Assembly (NCBI RefSeq): GCF_000378765.1
Contig: NZ_KB905343.1
Coordinates: 252,914-316,913, forward strand
Length of the DNA: 64,000 bases
From: Psychroflexus tropicus DSM 15496
Lineage (GTDB): Bacteria; Bacteroidota; Bacteroidia; Flavobacteriales; Flavobacteriaceae
Direction: 5' to 3'
The position numbers and the translations under genes are program-made. Below are positions 25,959 through 35,600 of this stretch, in pieces. Below the pieces are notes generated by a model that had not been told where the DNA came from, ran no database searches, and was given only the letters and a program-made list of their open reading frames with translations. Position 1 is the stretch's first letter. Each line of letters begins with the position of its first letter.

Positions 25959-28900
25959 ATGTTAGAAAAAAAGATTAAGAATATTTTATTTTCCACAAGG
26001 CTGATGGCTGTGCTTTTTGTGGTCTACGCAGTCGCTATGGCTGTAGGTACTTTTATTGAAAATTCATACGCAACTGTTACCGCTCGGGAATGGATTTATG
26101 ATGCTTGGTGGTTTGAGGTAATCATGGTGTTTTTCGTCATCAATTTCATAGGTAATATTTTTAGATACAAGTTACTGCGAAAGAAAAAATGGACCACACT
26201 CTTACTCCATTTATCTTTTATTTTGATTTTGGTAGGAGCATGGGTAACCAGATACATAGGAGAAGAGGGTATCATGCCGATAAGAGAAGGTGAAGTCGAG
26301 AATACAATGCTTTCAGAAAAAACTTATTTATCTACATTTATCGATGGTGAGATCGATGGAGAACCTCTAAGGAAAAAACAAGAATTTAAAGTAGATCTCG
26401 GTCCTGCCATTACTGAAGGTAAAACTATAAATACAGATTATAATGGTAACGCTATTCAATTTGAATTCCTAGAGTACATAGAAGGTGCTGAAGAGGGTGT
26501 TATTGAAGCTGAAGATGGAGATTATTTTTTAAAAATCGTAGAAGCTGGAGATGGTAACAGACACGACCATTATTTAAGAGCAGGTGAAGTGGCTAACATT
26601 CACAATATTCTTTTTGCTTTGAATAAGCAAACAGATGGAGCAATAAATATTGTTGGCAATAATGAAGTTGGTTTTACCATAAACTCACCATTTGAAGGCG
26701 ATTGGATGCGTATGGCAGATCAGAAAAAAGGTCAATTGCCTAAAGATACTACTGAAGAATTACAAATGCGTTCACTATATAACGTTGGTGGAATGCAGTT
26801 TGTAATTCCCGAGCCCGCTATTAAAGGAAAATATGATCTCGTACCTAAAGAAATTGCTAATAAAAATGATCCTGACGGGATATTCGTTCAGGTTACTGCA
26901 AATGGACAGACTGAAAAAATTGGACTCTTAGGAGGCAAAGGCTTCCAGATGGATATGAAAAAGATTGCTGTTGGCGATTATGACATTTATCTGAGTTATG
27001 GTAGTAAAGATATTGAACTTCCGTTTGCTCTAAAATTAAATGATTTTATCGCAGAAAAGCATCCGGGAACCGAAGAAAGAAGACAGCCTAGTTATAAATC
27101 TTTTATGAGCAAAGTAGAAGTGGTTGATGGCAGTAACTCTTATCCTTACGATATCTACATGAATCATGTTTTAGATCATAAAGGCTATCGATTTTTCCAA
27201 TCTTCTTTTGATCCCGACGAAGGCGGAACAATATTATCTGTCAATAATGACTGGTGGGGAACTTGGATTACTTATATCGGTTACTTTTTACTTTATCTGG
27301 GGCTAATGGCCATTATGTTTGACAGAGGGTCTCGTTTTGGAGATTTGAGAAAGAAACTGGATAAAATCAAGCAGAAAAAAGCAAAACTCACCAGCATTTT
27401 TATTTTGTTTTTTGGGTTAACTAGTTTCGCTCAGACAGAGAACGGTAATGTGGTGGAAGAGCCAGCAGAAGTTCAAGATACGCTTGCAGCATCTCATAAT
27501 GATCATGATATCATCCCAAAAGTGGACTATGACAAGGTCATTAAAATGATACAAGCCAACAAAGTGAGCAAAGCTCATGCTGCAAAATTTGGAGAATTGA
27601 TCATTCAGGATTTTGGTGGAAGGATGAAACCCATCAATACATATTCTTCAGAATTATTGAGAAAGCTTGGTAAACAAGATGAATATAATGATCTCAACAG
27701 CGATCAGGTCTTGCTATCGATGATCGAAAATCCTAATATTTGGTATTCAGCGCCATTAATTTCGATTAAAGCTAAAAATGATAGTATTCATCACGTTTTA
27801 GGTGTAGAGGAAGAGAAAGAATATGTGTCTCTTACAGACTTTTTTGATCCCCAAACAGCAGAATACAAGTTGAGTCCATTTCTTGATGCAGCTTACAAAG
27901 CGGCTGTACCAAATCAATTTCAAAAGGATTTTATCACAGCCGATGAGAAAGTCAATTTGATTTATAACACCTTGATGGGTGAGCAGTTCAAAATATTTCC
28001 TATCCCAGATCATCCTAATAACAAATGGGTGTCCTATCCAGAGTTGGATGATGAGCGATATTTTACCGGGGTAGATACTTTATATACCAAACAGGTGCTT
28101 CCACTATACATGCAGTCTTTACGATCTGCAAGATCTACAGGAGACTATGATCAAGCAGATGAACTGCTTTTGAGTTTAAAATCCTTCCAAGAGAAATATG
28201 GATCTGAAGTGATGCCTTCTGAAGATAAAGTCGAAGCTGAGATTTTATATAATAAGATTGATATTTTCAACCTGCTTTTTCAATATTATTTATATGTGAG
28301 TTTACTCATGATTGTTTTCGTCATTATGAGAATTTTCAAAGAAAATAAACTCAACAAATATGTTATAAGTGCAAGTAAAGTCTTATTAGTTGGATTATTC
28401 TTAGCACATACAGCAGGTTTGGTAGCCAGATGGTATATTTCTGGTCATGCGCCCTGGAGTAATGCTTATGAGAGTATGATTTATGTAGCCTGGGCTACCA
28501 TGTTTTTTGGTCTTGCCTTCGGGCGTAAAAGTGACTTGACCATGGGTTCAACAGCTTTTGTTACCTCCATAATATTGATGGTTGCTCATTGGAATTGGTT
28601 AGACCCTACTATTGGAAACTTACAGCCTGTACTAGATTCTTACTGGCTGATGATCCACGTTGCGGTTATTGTTGGTAGTTATGGTCCCTTTGCTTTAGGT
28701 GCTATAATTGGTTTGGTATCGCTTATTCTAATTATTGCTACTAATAAGTCCAATTTCAAGAAAATGAAATTAAACATTCAGGAGCTCACTATAATTAACG
28801 AGTTAGCGCTAACTGTTGGCTTAGTAATGTTAACTATTGGTAACTTTTTAGGCGGTCAATGGGCTAACGAAAGCTGGGGAAGATACTGGGGCTGGGATCC

Positions 28901-29180
28901 CAAAGAAACCTGGGCTTTAATTAGTATTTTCGTTTATGCCTTTGTGATTCACATGAGACTGGTCCCTGGTTTAAGAGGGCTTTTTGCCTTCAATTGGGGA
29001 GCAGTTATTGCCTTCGGCTCTATATTGATGACTTATTTTGGAGTGAATTTCTACCTTACAGGTTTACACTCTTACGCTAGTGGTGATCAAATCATCAGTT
29101 ACCAATTCATCATTATAGCGCTGGCCGTGTGGTTAGCCTTAGGATTTGCAGCCAAATGGAAGTATAAAAAATACTATTAA
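25959..29180 (+). CDS. ccsBA: Fused cytochrome c biogenesis protein CcsB-CcsA (system II)
   Basis: 1073 aa from ATG 25959. The N-terminal half is ResB/CcsB-like with membrane segments near residues 15-95, a large periplasmic part, and a fourth helix near 445. A linker is followed by the CcsA half, which has about eight helices and the heme-handling WWD-type motif NESWGRYWGWDPKETWALIS near the C-terminus. System II exports and attaches heme to apocytochromes c. Full fusion into one protein is usual in Bacteroidota. The gene is monocistronic with a strong terminator. Confidence 0.93.
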   Translation: MLEKKIKNILFSTRLMAVLFVVYAVAMAVGTFIENSYATVTAREWIYDAWWFEVIMVFFVINFIGNIFRYKLLRKKKWTTLLLHLSFILILVGAWVTRYIGEEGIMPIREGEVENTMLSEKTYLSTFIDGEIDGEPLRKKQEFKVDLGPAITEGKTINTDYNGNAIQFEFLEYIEGAEEGVIEAEDGDYFLKIVEAGDGNRHDHYLRAGEVANIHNILFALNKQTDGAINIVGNNEVGFTINSPFEGDWMRMADQKKGQLPKDTTEELQMRSLYNVGGMQFVIPEPAIKGKYDLVPKEIANKNDPDGIFVQVTANGQTEKIGLLGGKGFQMDMKKIAVGDYDIYLSYGSKDIELPFALKLNDFIAEKHPGTEERRQPSYKSFMSKVEVVDGSNSYPYDIYMNHVLDHKGYRFFQSSFDPDEGGTILSVNNDWWGTWITYIGYFLLYLGLMAIMFDRGSRFGDLRKKLDKIKQKKAKLTSIFILFFGLTSFAQTENGNVVEEPAEVQDTLAASHNDHDIIPKVDYDKVIKMIQANKVSKAHAAKFGELIIQDFGGRMKPINTYSSELLRKLGKQDEYNDLNSDQVLLSMIENPNIWYSAPLISIKAKNDSIHHVLGVEEEKEYVSLTDFFDPQTAEYKLSPFLDAAYKAAVPNQFQKDFITADEKVNLIYNTLMGEQFKIFPIPDHPNNKWVSYPELDDERYFTGVDTLYTKQVLPLYMQSLRSARSTGDYDQADELLLSLKSFQEKYGSEVMPSEDKVEAEILYNKIDIFNLLFQYYLYVSLLMIVFVIMRIFKENKLNKYVISASKVLLVGLFLAHTAGLVARWYISGHAPWSNAYESMIYVAWATMFFGLAFGRKSDLTMGSTAFVTSIILMVAHWNWLDPTIGNLQPVLDSYWLMIHVAVIVGSYGPFALGAIIGLVSLILIIATNKSNFKKMKLNIQELTIINELALTVGLVMLTIGNFLGGQWANESWGRYWGWDPKETWALISIFVYAFVIHMRLVPGLRGLFAFNWGAVIAFGSILMTYFGVNFYLTGLHSYASGDQIISYQFIIIALAVWLALGFAAKWKYKKYY

Positions 29181-29201
29181 GCCTTTAGTCATATAATTAA
29201 A

Positions 29202-29235
29202 AAAAAGCCCCTTTCAATTGTATAAGGGGCTTTTT
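29202..29235 (+). terminator. Bidirectional terminator between ccsBA and aroE
   Basis: AAAAAGCCCCTT (29202-29213) pairs perfectly with AAGGGGCTTTTT (29224-29235) around a 10-base loop. The A and T flanks let it act in both directions, for ccsBA on plus and aroE on minus. Confidence 0.88.
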
Positions 29236-29265
29236 GAATAAGTATTTAACTTAACCTATTACCGA

Positions 29266-30000
29266 TTAATCTTCTTCATTCCAAATATCCCAAGCTTTTT
29301 CGGCCTGAGCGATCAGCATCTGCTCACCATTTATAATCTGTGCTCCTTTCTCTTTGCCTTGAGCTAAAAAACTGGTGATAGAAGGGTTATAAATCAAATC
29401 ATAAAGTAAATGCGCCTCATTGATGAATTCGAATGGAATAGGAGGACATTGGTTAACATCTGGATGTGTGCCAAGCGGTGTACAATTCACAATGAGTTGG
29501 TGACTATTAATAACTTCAGCATTCAGGTCTTCATAGGTAAAGTCGCCTTTATCTTTGTCTCTTGAGACAAAATTGATTTGATAGCCCATAGAAACTAGTG
29601 CATGTCTAACTGCCTTTGCAGCTCCTCCTGTACCCAAAATCAATGCGGCTTCATGATTTGGAGCAATCAATGAAAAGATTGATTTTGTGAAACCAAAAAC
29701 GTCTGTATTATAACCTATTAGTTTTTTGTTTTCAATTTTAATTGTGTTTACAGCTCCGATACGTTCCGCTTGGGAGTCAATTTCATCCAAGAATGGTATG
29801 ACTTTTTCTTTATAGGGGATAGTAACATTTAGACCAGCTAATTCGATGGAATTTCCGACAATCTGTTTGATTTCTTTAATGTCATCTATATCGTAGTTGA
29901 TGTATTTTGCCTTGATGGCTTCATTATTAAACTTTGTATTGAAATAAGATTTTGAGAAAGAATAATCTATATTTTTTCCAATAAGTCCGTATGTTTTCAT
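29266..30000 (-). CDS. aroE: Shikimate dehydrogenase
   Basis: 244 aa. MKTYGLIGKNIDYSFSKSYF holds the shikimate-binding serines; NVTIPYKEKVIPFLDEID has the catalytic Lys; NTDVFGF the Asp; LGTGGAAKAVRHAL the NADP loop; NCTPLG and a C-terminal YNPSITSFL complete the enzyme. It reduces 3-dehydroshikimate with NADPH. It is slightly shorter than E. coli AroE, normal for this phylum. It starts three bases after the second DUF368 gene, probably in one transcript. Confidence 0.95.
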   Translation of the reverse strand: MKTYGLIGKNIDYSFSKSYFNTKFNNEAIKAKYINYDIDDIKEIKQIVGNSIELAGLNVTIPYKEKVIPFLDEIDSQAERIGAVNTIKIENKKLIGYNTDVFGFTKSIFSLIAPNHEAALILGTGGAAKAVRHALVSMGYQINFVSRDKDKGDFTYEDLNAEVINSHQLIVNCTPLGTHPDVNQCPPIPFEFINEAHLLYDLIYNPSITSFLAQGKEKGAQIINGEQMLIAQAEKAWDIWNEED

Positions 30001-30003
30001 GTG

Positions 30004-31020
30004 TTATGTTGTTTTTCTTTGCCTACCATACCAAGCAAGGCTCAAAACTATTAAAATTCCTATGATAATAAAAAAGATTGCTACCCAAGTACTAATTTCT
30101 GAAAATTCGGGCAAATATCTTGAGTAATTATCCAACACCGGATCGCCGTTGGTGTCTACCAAGACTTCTCCCATATTGTTTTTCTTAAATATTTTCTCTT
30201 TCCAGGGCCAAACTACACCTAAACTACCTGTAATAAACCCAATAATGATGGAAAATGTAATTTTCTTATAATGTTTTAAAACATAATTCAGTAAATGAGA
30301 AAGTGTGATTAACCCAAATAAGGATCCTGCAGTGAACGATGTTAGAACTTCAAGCAAACGTATTCGCTTCAAGTCTTTGGTAAAACTGAAGTCTCCCTTT
30401 AGTACATCTGCAATAGTATCATAAAGCGCATTCACAGAATCAACTAAAAGTAAAACATAATTTCCTAACAAAATCAAAATAAAAGATCCCGATAAACCTG
30501 GTAAAGTCATTCCAGAAACACTGATGATTCCACAAAAAAATACAAACAGTAAATGATCATTTTCTGTTGCAGGCTTTAAAAAGCTTATGCTAAGTCCAGC
30601 CAAAACTCCTAAAATAATAAAGATTATAGTTCTGAGGGACTTGATTTCGAAATCCTTTCCGATGTAATAAATAGAACCGATAATCATTCCGAAGAATGAG
30701 GCCCAGACATATAATTCAAAATGTTCTATGAGGTAATCTAAGAGTTTAGAAACGCTGAAATAACTAAAAACCATGCCTAATATCAAAAGGAATAGAAACT
30801 TAGCATTGATATATTGGAAAAAACTCCTAAACCTTCCATTAAATAAAAGTTTCAAGGATTTAAGATTAAATTTCTGTAATGAATAAATGAACTCCTCGTA
30901 GAAACCAGCAACAAATGCGACAACTCCACCAGATACTCCAGGTACTTTATTGGCTGCACCCATGGCTAGTCCCTTCAAGAAAAGGAATATTTTATCACTA
31001 ACTGTCCTTGTGCTCTGCAT
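30004..31020 (-). CDS. DUF368 membrane protein, putative undecaprenyl-phosphate translocase (second copy)
   Basis: 338 aa, about nine membrane segments. The family's inverted-repeat signatures appear twice: GAANKVPGVSGGVVAF near the N-terminus and GMTLPGLSGSFILILLG mid-protein. DUF368 proteins (PopT) were recently shown to flip undecaprenyl phosphate back to the cytoplasmic face for reuse in cell-wall synthesis; that role is transferred by family. It overlaps the upstream paralogue by 23 bases. A charged loop (KKNNMGEVLVDTNGDPVLDN) before the last helix differs from the paralogue. Confidence 0.85.
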   Translation of the reverse strand: MQSTRTVSDKIFLFLKGLAMGAANKVPGVSGGVVAFVAGFYEEFIYSLQKFNLKSLKLLFNGRFRSFFQYINAKFLFLLILGMVFSYFSVSKLLDYLIEHFELYVWASFFGMIIGSIYYIGKDFEIKSLRTIIFIILGVLAGLSISFLKPATENDHLLFVFFCGIISVSGMTLPGLSGSFILILLGNYVLLLVDSVNALYDTIADVLKGDFSFTKDLKRIRLLEVLTSFTAGSLFGLITLSHLLNYVLKHYKKITFSIIIGFITGSLGVVWPWKEKIFKKNNMGEVLVDTNGDPVLDNYSRYLPEFSEISTWVAIFFIIIGILIVLSLAWYGRQRKTT

Positions 31021-31942
31021 GAGAAAGGGGTTGATTTTCGGCTATTTTTTCTAAAAAAAGAATGAGTAAAAACCCAAAGATAGCTGCAAGGCTAGCAGCG
31101 AATAGTTTGGGATCTCCATCAAAATTCTGAGGGAGTACAGAAACTTCTTTCAGGATGACATCTTTGCCTTTTACTAGCTCTGTTTCCAGAACTTTTTTCC
31201 AAGGCCAAATTTTATTTAAAGATCCAGCAATGAATCCAGTTAAAATGGCCAGAGTGATAGCTTTATAATGATTGAATAGCCATTTTAAAATTCTGGAAAA
31301 ACTCAAGATGCCGATAATAGCTCCAAGCCCCACAAGTCCTACAACCTGTAAATTAAATTCAGAAACAGCCTCGGTTATAGATTTGTAAGCTCCCATTAAA
31401 ACGAGTATAAAGGCTCCTGAAATACCTGGCAGTATCATTGCGCAGATAGCTATTGAACCACAAAGTAGGTAATAAAGTGGATGCTCAATTCCGTCTGCAG
31501 GAGCTAATAAAGTAATACCATAAGCAATTATCAGGCCTAGCAGGGCAAAGGAAACAAGTTTTACATTCCACCGGTCAATTTGTTTTCCCACGTACCAGAC
31601 ACTCGCCAATACCAATCCAAAGAAAAACGACCAGACAATAATAGGGTAGGTTTCTAAAAGATAATTGGTGAGCCTCATTAATGTAAAAACACTAAAAAAA
31701 ATACCAAGGAGCAAAGCAAGAATAAAACTTCCATTTAAGTTTTCCCACATCTTACCGAAGCCTTCTTTTTTCCAGGTTTTGATTAAACCAAAATCAACAT
31801 TAGCTATAGTAGTAACTAACTCTTCGTAAATACCAGTTATAAAAGCAATAGTCCCTCCGGAAACACCAGGTACAACATCTGCAGCTCCCATACCAAGCCC
31901 TTTAAGACTTATGGTGAGGTAAGATTTTAAATTTCTTTTCAT
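30998..31942 (-). CDS. DUF368 membrane protein, putative undecaprenyl-phosphate translocase (first copy)
   Basis: 314 aa. Same architecture as the following gene: GAADVVPGVSGGTIAFITG and AMILPGISGAFILVLMG, with aligned helices throughout (RILKWLFNHYKAITLAILTGF here, against SHLLNYVLKHYKKITFSIIIGF there, each shown in part). The two are clear tandem paralogues from an old duplication. Both may carry undecaprenyl phosphate or one may have a different lipid. The gene overlaps its downstream copy by 23 bases, so the copies are translationally coupled. Confidence 0.85.
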   Translation of the reverse strand: MKRNLKSYLTISLKGLGMGAADVVPGVSGGTIAFITGIYEELVTTIANVDFGLIKTWKKEGFGKMWENLNGSFILALLLGIFFSVFTLMRLTNYLLETYPIIVWSFFFGLVLASVWYVGKQIDRWNVKLVSFALLGLIIAYGITLLAPADGIEHPLYYLLCGSIAICAMILPGISGAFILVLMGAYKSITEAVSEFNLQVVGLVGLGAIIGILSFSRILKWLFNHYKAITLAILTGFIAGSLNKIWPWKKVLETELVKGKDVILKEVSVLPQNFDGDPKLFAASLAAIFGFLLILFLEKIAENQPLSHAEHKDS

Positions 31943-31994
31943 AGTAAGATTGACAATTTCAAAAGTAAGTTGAAAAAATTAAATAGGGAAGCCG

Positions 31995-32894
31995 CTATGA
32001 TTCTTTTGTGAGCTCTATAAATAGACTTTCTAGGTTCTTATTTTTTTTGTGTAATTCAATAATTTTCAAACCTTTATCATAAGCGAAATCAAATACGTCT
32101 GCTCGTTTATCTACTGTTGTATCAAAAGTAATCTCATATCTAAATCGAGTAGTATTTTTAATATTTGATACTTTTCCAATTTCTTTTAAAGCCACCTCTT
32201 CGATTCTGTAATTGAATTCAACTTCTATAACCTGTTGATTTTCATCATTGAGATCTTGCATTTTCCTGTCGGATACAATCTGTCCTTTATTAATAATGAT
32301 GACACGATCACAAATAGCTTCCACTTCCTGCATAATGTGAGTGGATAATAGTATGGTCTTGTCTTTACTAATAGACTTAATGAGCTCCCGTATTTCTATA
32401 AGTTGGTTGGGATCTAAACCTGTTGTAGGTTCATCCAGGATCAAAATGTCGGGGTCATGCAGTAAAGCTGCTGCAAGTCCTACCCGTTGTCTATACCCTT
32501 TTGATAATTGATAAATTCGCTTTCCAATTTCCTTTTCAAGCTTTGTCTGTTGGATAACTTTTTGAATGCGTTCCTTCGGACTGTTGAAAAGTTTAGCATG
32601 AAAATTAAGGTATTCTTTGATGTACATTTCTAAATAAATAGGATTGTGCTCTGGCAAATACCCGATTTGTTTTTGTATATCAGTCTTGGCTGTTTTTAAT
32701 TTCAGATCATTGACACTGGCCTGTCCTGCTGTTGGACTTATAAAACCGGTTAAAATTTTCATCAGTGTAGATTTTCCAGCACCATTAGGTCCTAGTAAAC
32801 CTACAACTTCACCTTTATTTATTTTGAAATTGATATTCTTTAAAACCTCTTGTTGTTGATATGATTTTGAAATAGAATTAACCTCAATTGACAT
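31995..32894 (-). CDS. gldA: GldA-type gliding-motility ABC transporter ATPase
   Basis: 299 aa. A complete ATPase: Walker A GPNGAGKST, Q-loop GYLPEHNPIYLEM, signature LSKGYRQRVGLA, Walker B ILILDEPTTGLD and the STH switch. The extra C-terminal 80 residues (KIIELHKKNKNLESLF near the end) match GldA, which works with GldF and GldG permeases in flavobacterial gliding; those genes are usually unlinked and are absent here. A general export ABC ATPase cannot be excluded. It is 52 bases upstream of the DUF368 pair. Confidence 0.75.
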   Translation of the reverse strand: MSIEVNSISKSYQQQEVLKNINFKINKGEVVGLLGPNGAGKSTLMKILTGFISPTAGQASVNDLKLKTAKTDIQKQIGYLPEHNPIYLEMYIKEYLNFHAKLFNSPKERIQKVIQQTKLEKEIGKRIYQLSKGYRQRVGLAAALLHDPDILILDEPTTGLDPNQLIEIRELIKSISKDKTILLSTHIMQEVEAICDRVIIINKGQIVSDRKMQDLNDENQQVIEVEFNYRIEEVALKEIGKVSNIKNTTRFRYEITFDTTVDKRADVFDFAYDKGLKIIELHKKNKNLESLFIELTKES

Positions 32895-33022
32895 ACACTA
32901 AGTTTTATTCAAAAATACGAATTAAATATCGTTACGAATTCACAAAAGAAACTCATTGTACCATATTTTGAGTGGCTTGCTTAAAACCAAGCTAAATGCC
33001 TTTGATTTCTAACATTTAAGGT

Positions 33023-33030
33023 TAATTTTG
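33023..33030 (+). promoter_or_regulatory. -7 box TAATTTTG next to the DAHP synthase start
   Basis: TAATTTTG ends at 33030, five bases before ATG 33036, with TTTG at 33001-33004 as a candidate -33 element 18 bases upstream. A GTG at 33030 overlaps the box and is therefore an unlikely start; transcription from here would leave almost no leader. Confidence 0.55.
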
Positions 33031-33035
33031 TGGCT

Positions 33036-34115
33036 ATGAAAAACGATAAGACTTTAAAAAACTGGTTAACAAAGATGAGTTTGGATCATCCTCTTGTTAT
33101 CGCTGGTCCCTGTAGTGCAGAAACTGAAGAACAAGTCCTAAACATAGCCCACCAATTGAAAGATTCTGATGCCACAGTGATGAGGGCTGGAATCTGGAAA
33201 CCAAGAACACGACCTGGAAATTTTGAAGGTGTTGGGGCTATAGGTCTTGAGTGGCTCAAGAAGGCTAAAAATGAAACCGGGCTTATGATTGCTACCGAGG
33301 TGGCAAACAAAACCCACGTAGACTTGGCTTTAAAAGCTGGAGTAGACGTCTTGTGGATTGGAGCAAGAAGCACTGTGAGTCCATTTATCGTTCAAGAAAT
33401 TGCAGATGCACTGGAAGGAACAGATAAGATTGTATTGGTAAAGAATCCTGTAAATCCAGATTTAGCTTTATGGCTTGGTGGTGTAGAACGACTCTACAAT
33501 GCCAACATTAAAAATCTTGGCGTCATTCATAGAGGTTTCTCCACCTATGAAAAAATCAAATACAGGAATAATCCTGAATGGCAAATCGCTATCGATCTTC
33601 AGAATCAATTCCCAGATTTACCAATCCTGGTAGATCCATCGCATATCGCTGGAGACAGGAATTTGGTATTTGATATATGCCAGACCGCGTTGGATCTAAA
33701 TTATGATGGTATGATTGTGGAAACTCATCACACCCCAGATAAAGCCTGGAGTGATGCGGCACAGCAAATCACACCCGATTTTTTAAAGCAAATGACGATA
33801 GATTTACGTATTAGAAATAAGGAAGGTGCTGAAGAATTCAACAAAAATCTTAAAGGCTTAAGATCTAAAATTGATGTGATAGATCATCAAATCATTGAGT
33901 TTTTAGGAAAGCGTATGCAGGTCGTTGATGAAATTGGAGAATTAAAAAAGGCTAATAATGTTGCCATTCTTCAGCCTGATCGTTGGAGTAAAGTTTTGAA
34001 TACACTAACTTTAGAGGGTGAAAAAAATCGGTTATCTAAAGACTTTGTAGAACGCCTTACTAAGGCTGTTCATGAAGAATCTATTGCTCATCAACATAAA
34101 ATTATAAGCCAGTAA
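33036..34115 (+). CDS. Bifunctional DAHP synthase / chorismate mutase
   Basis: 359 aa from ATG 33036. The N-terminal domain (about residues 1-255) is the KDO8P-synthase-like DAHP synthase: VIAGPCSAETEEQ, MRAGIWKPRTRPGNFEG, TEVANKTHVD, WIGARSTVSPF, VLVKNPVNPDL and DPSHIAGDR. The C-terminal part (about 270-355) is an AroQ chorismate mutase (LRSKIDVIDHQIIEFLGKRM, split). The fusion couples entry into the shikimate pathway with the step to prephenate, which allows allosteric control of DAHP synthase by the mutase. It has its own promoter. Confidence 0.93.
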   Translation: MKNDKTLKNWLTKMSLDHPLVIAGPCSAETEEQVLNIAHQLKDSDATVMRAGIWKPRTRPGNFEGVGAIGLEWLKKAKNETGLMIATEVANKTHVDLALKAGVDVLWIGARSTVSPFIVQEIADALEGTDKIVLVKNPVNPDLALWLGGVERLYNANIKNLGVIHRGFSTYEKIKYRNNPEWQIAIDLQNQFPDLPILVDPSHIAGDRNLVFDICQTALDLNYDGMIVETHHTPDKAWSDAAQQITPDFLKQMTIDLRIRNKEGAEEFNKNLKGLRSKIDVIDHQIIEFLGKRMQVVDEIGELKKANNVAILQPDRWSKVLNTLTLEGEKNRLSKDFVERLTKAVHEESIAHQHKIISQ

Positions 34116-34146
34116 ATATGATAAGAACCAATTCAAAAATAAGTAG

Positions 34147-35103
34147 ATGAAGGCGGTTGTTTATAAATCTACTGGGAGTTGGTACCTCGTGAAAGCCGAG
34201 GATGGGAAAATCTATAATTCCAGAATCAAAGGTAAGTTTCGTCTTCAGGGGATAAAAAGTACGAATCCCATTGCAGTTGGTGATCATGTTGAAATTGATA
34301 CGGAGACCAAAGGAGATGAAACTATTGGGATTATAAAAGAGATATTAGACAGGAAAAATTATATTATTCGTAAATCTGTTAATCTTTCTAAGCAAACCCA
34401 CATCATCGCTGCAAATATTGATCAAGCCTTCTTATTGATCACTCATAATAATCCTCCTACCAGTACTACATTTATAGATCGGTTTTTGGTTACTGCAGAA
34501 GCTTATCATATACCAGTTGTCATCCTCATAAATAAAGTTGATGACTATTGTTTAGAGGAGTTTGCAGAGATGAAATACCTGGCTGAGTTATATAGGGAAA
34601 TTGGCTATACCTCTATTGGTATTTCAGCAGAAACCGGTGAAAATATAGATCAGGTAAAAGCCTTAATGAAAGATAAGGTGAGTGTTTTTGCTGGTCATAG
34701 CGGGGTTGGGAAGTCTACTTTGGTAAACGCTATAGAACCTGAGTTAAACATCAAAACTTCAGAAATCTCTGAGCAGCATAGGCAGGGTCAACATACCACA
34801 ACATTTGCAGAAATGCATGAACTACATTTTGGAGGACAAATCATTGATACGCCTGGTATAAGAGGCTTCGGTGTAGTTGATATTGATAAATATACCCTCG
34901 ACAATTATTTTCCTGAGTTCTTTAAGCTTAAACCAAAGTGTAAGTTCAATAATTGTATTCATGTAGATGAACCTAAATGTGCTGTGAAACAGGCGTTGGC
35001 AGACGATGACCTGGCTTACTCCAGGTACAAAAGTTATTTACAAATTATGGAAGGTGAAGAAGATGAAAGTTTTAGGAAAGATCCCTTTCAAGATTTAAGA
35101 TAA
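34147..35103 (+). CDS. rsgA: Ribosome small-subunit-dependent GTPase A
   Basis: 318 aa. An N-terminal OB fold is followed by the circularly permuted GTPase (G4 NKVD, then G1 GHSGVGKSTLVNAI, then G3 DTPGIRGFG) and a C-terminal zinc finger (CKFNNCIHVDEPKC). It matures the 30S subunit. It lies 31 bases after the DAHP synthase gene and one base before dtd. Confidence 0.96.
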   Translation: MKAVVYKSTGSWYLVKAEDGKIYNSRIKGKFRLQGIKSTNPIAVGDHVEIDTETKGDETIGIIKEILDRKNYIIRKSVNLSKQTHIIAANIDQAFLLITHNNPPTSTTFIDRFLVTAEAYHIPVVILINKVDDYCLEEFAEMKYLAELYREIGYTSIGISAETGENIDQVKALMKDKVSVFAGHSGVGKSTLVNAIEPELNIKTSEISEQHRQGQHTTTFAEMHELHFGGQIIDTPGIRGFGVVDIDKYTLDNYFPEFFKLKPKCKFNNCIHVDEPKCAVKQALADDDLAYSRYKSYLQIMEGEEDESFRKDPFQDLR

Positions 35104-35104
35104 A

Positions 35105-35557
35105 ATGAAGGTAATATTACAAAGAGTTATGAATGCTTCAGTAGAAATAGATACTGAAATTTCTGGAAGTATTAACCATGGCCTGTTAGTCTATCTCGGT
35201 ATAGGGAATAGCGACACCAAAGAGGATATGGAATGGCTAATCAAAAAAATGACTCAACTAAGGATTTTCTCAGACAAAGAAGGCAAGATGAATTTAAATA
35301 TAAATGAGGCTGAAGGTGAATTTTTAATTGTGAGTCAATTTACTTTGCATGCTTCACTTAAGAAGGGAAATAGGCCTAGTTTTACTGCAGCTGCAAAACC
35401 TGAAGAGGCAGAAGAAAAATACCAGGAATTTGTAGAGATGCTAGAATTAAAGCAAGGAAAACAAATTCAAACTGGTAAATTTGGAGCCCATATGAAAGTC
35501 ATCTCCGTTAATGATGGGCCAGTTACATTTATTCTAGATAGTAAGAATAAGTTTTAA
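35105..35557 (+). CDS. dtd: D-aminoacyl-tRNA deacylase
   Basis: 150 aa. The cross-subunit active site is complete: SQFTLHA with the Thr region and NDGPVTFIL near the C-terminus. The start MKVILQRVMNASVEID is typical. The enzyme removes D-amino acids (and glycine from mischarged tRNA-Ala). It is one base from rsgA and probably cotranscribed. Confidence 0.96.
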   Translation: MKVILQRVMNASVEIDTEISGSINHGLLVYLGIGNSDTKEDMEWLIKKMTQLRIFSDKEGKMNLNINEAEGEFLIVSQFTLHASLKKGNRPSFTAAAKPEEAEEKYQEFVEMLELKQGKQIQTGKFGAHMKVISVNDGPVTFILDSKNKF

Positions 35558-35562
35558 TTTTA

Positions 35563-35594
35563 TTGACATTTTTTAAGATTTTTTTATAGTTTTG
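35563..35594 (+). promoter_or_regulatory. Promoter of the first DUF3857 gene: TTG and TAGTTTTG
   Basis: TTGAC at 35563-35567 and TAGTTTTG at 35587-35594 are separated by about 20 bases, matching the two-part Bacteroidota promoter. The in-frame TTG at 35592 is part of the box; ATG 35601 is only six bases after it. Confidence 0.65.
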
Positions 35595-35600
35595 ATTTCT

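Noticed and set aside
35563-35600. TTG at 35592 as start of the first DUF3857 gene
   Set aside because: It is inside the TAGTTTTG box, and the ATG at 35601 gives a normal signal peptide.
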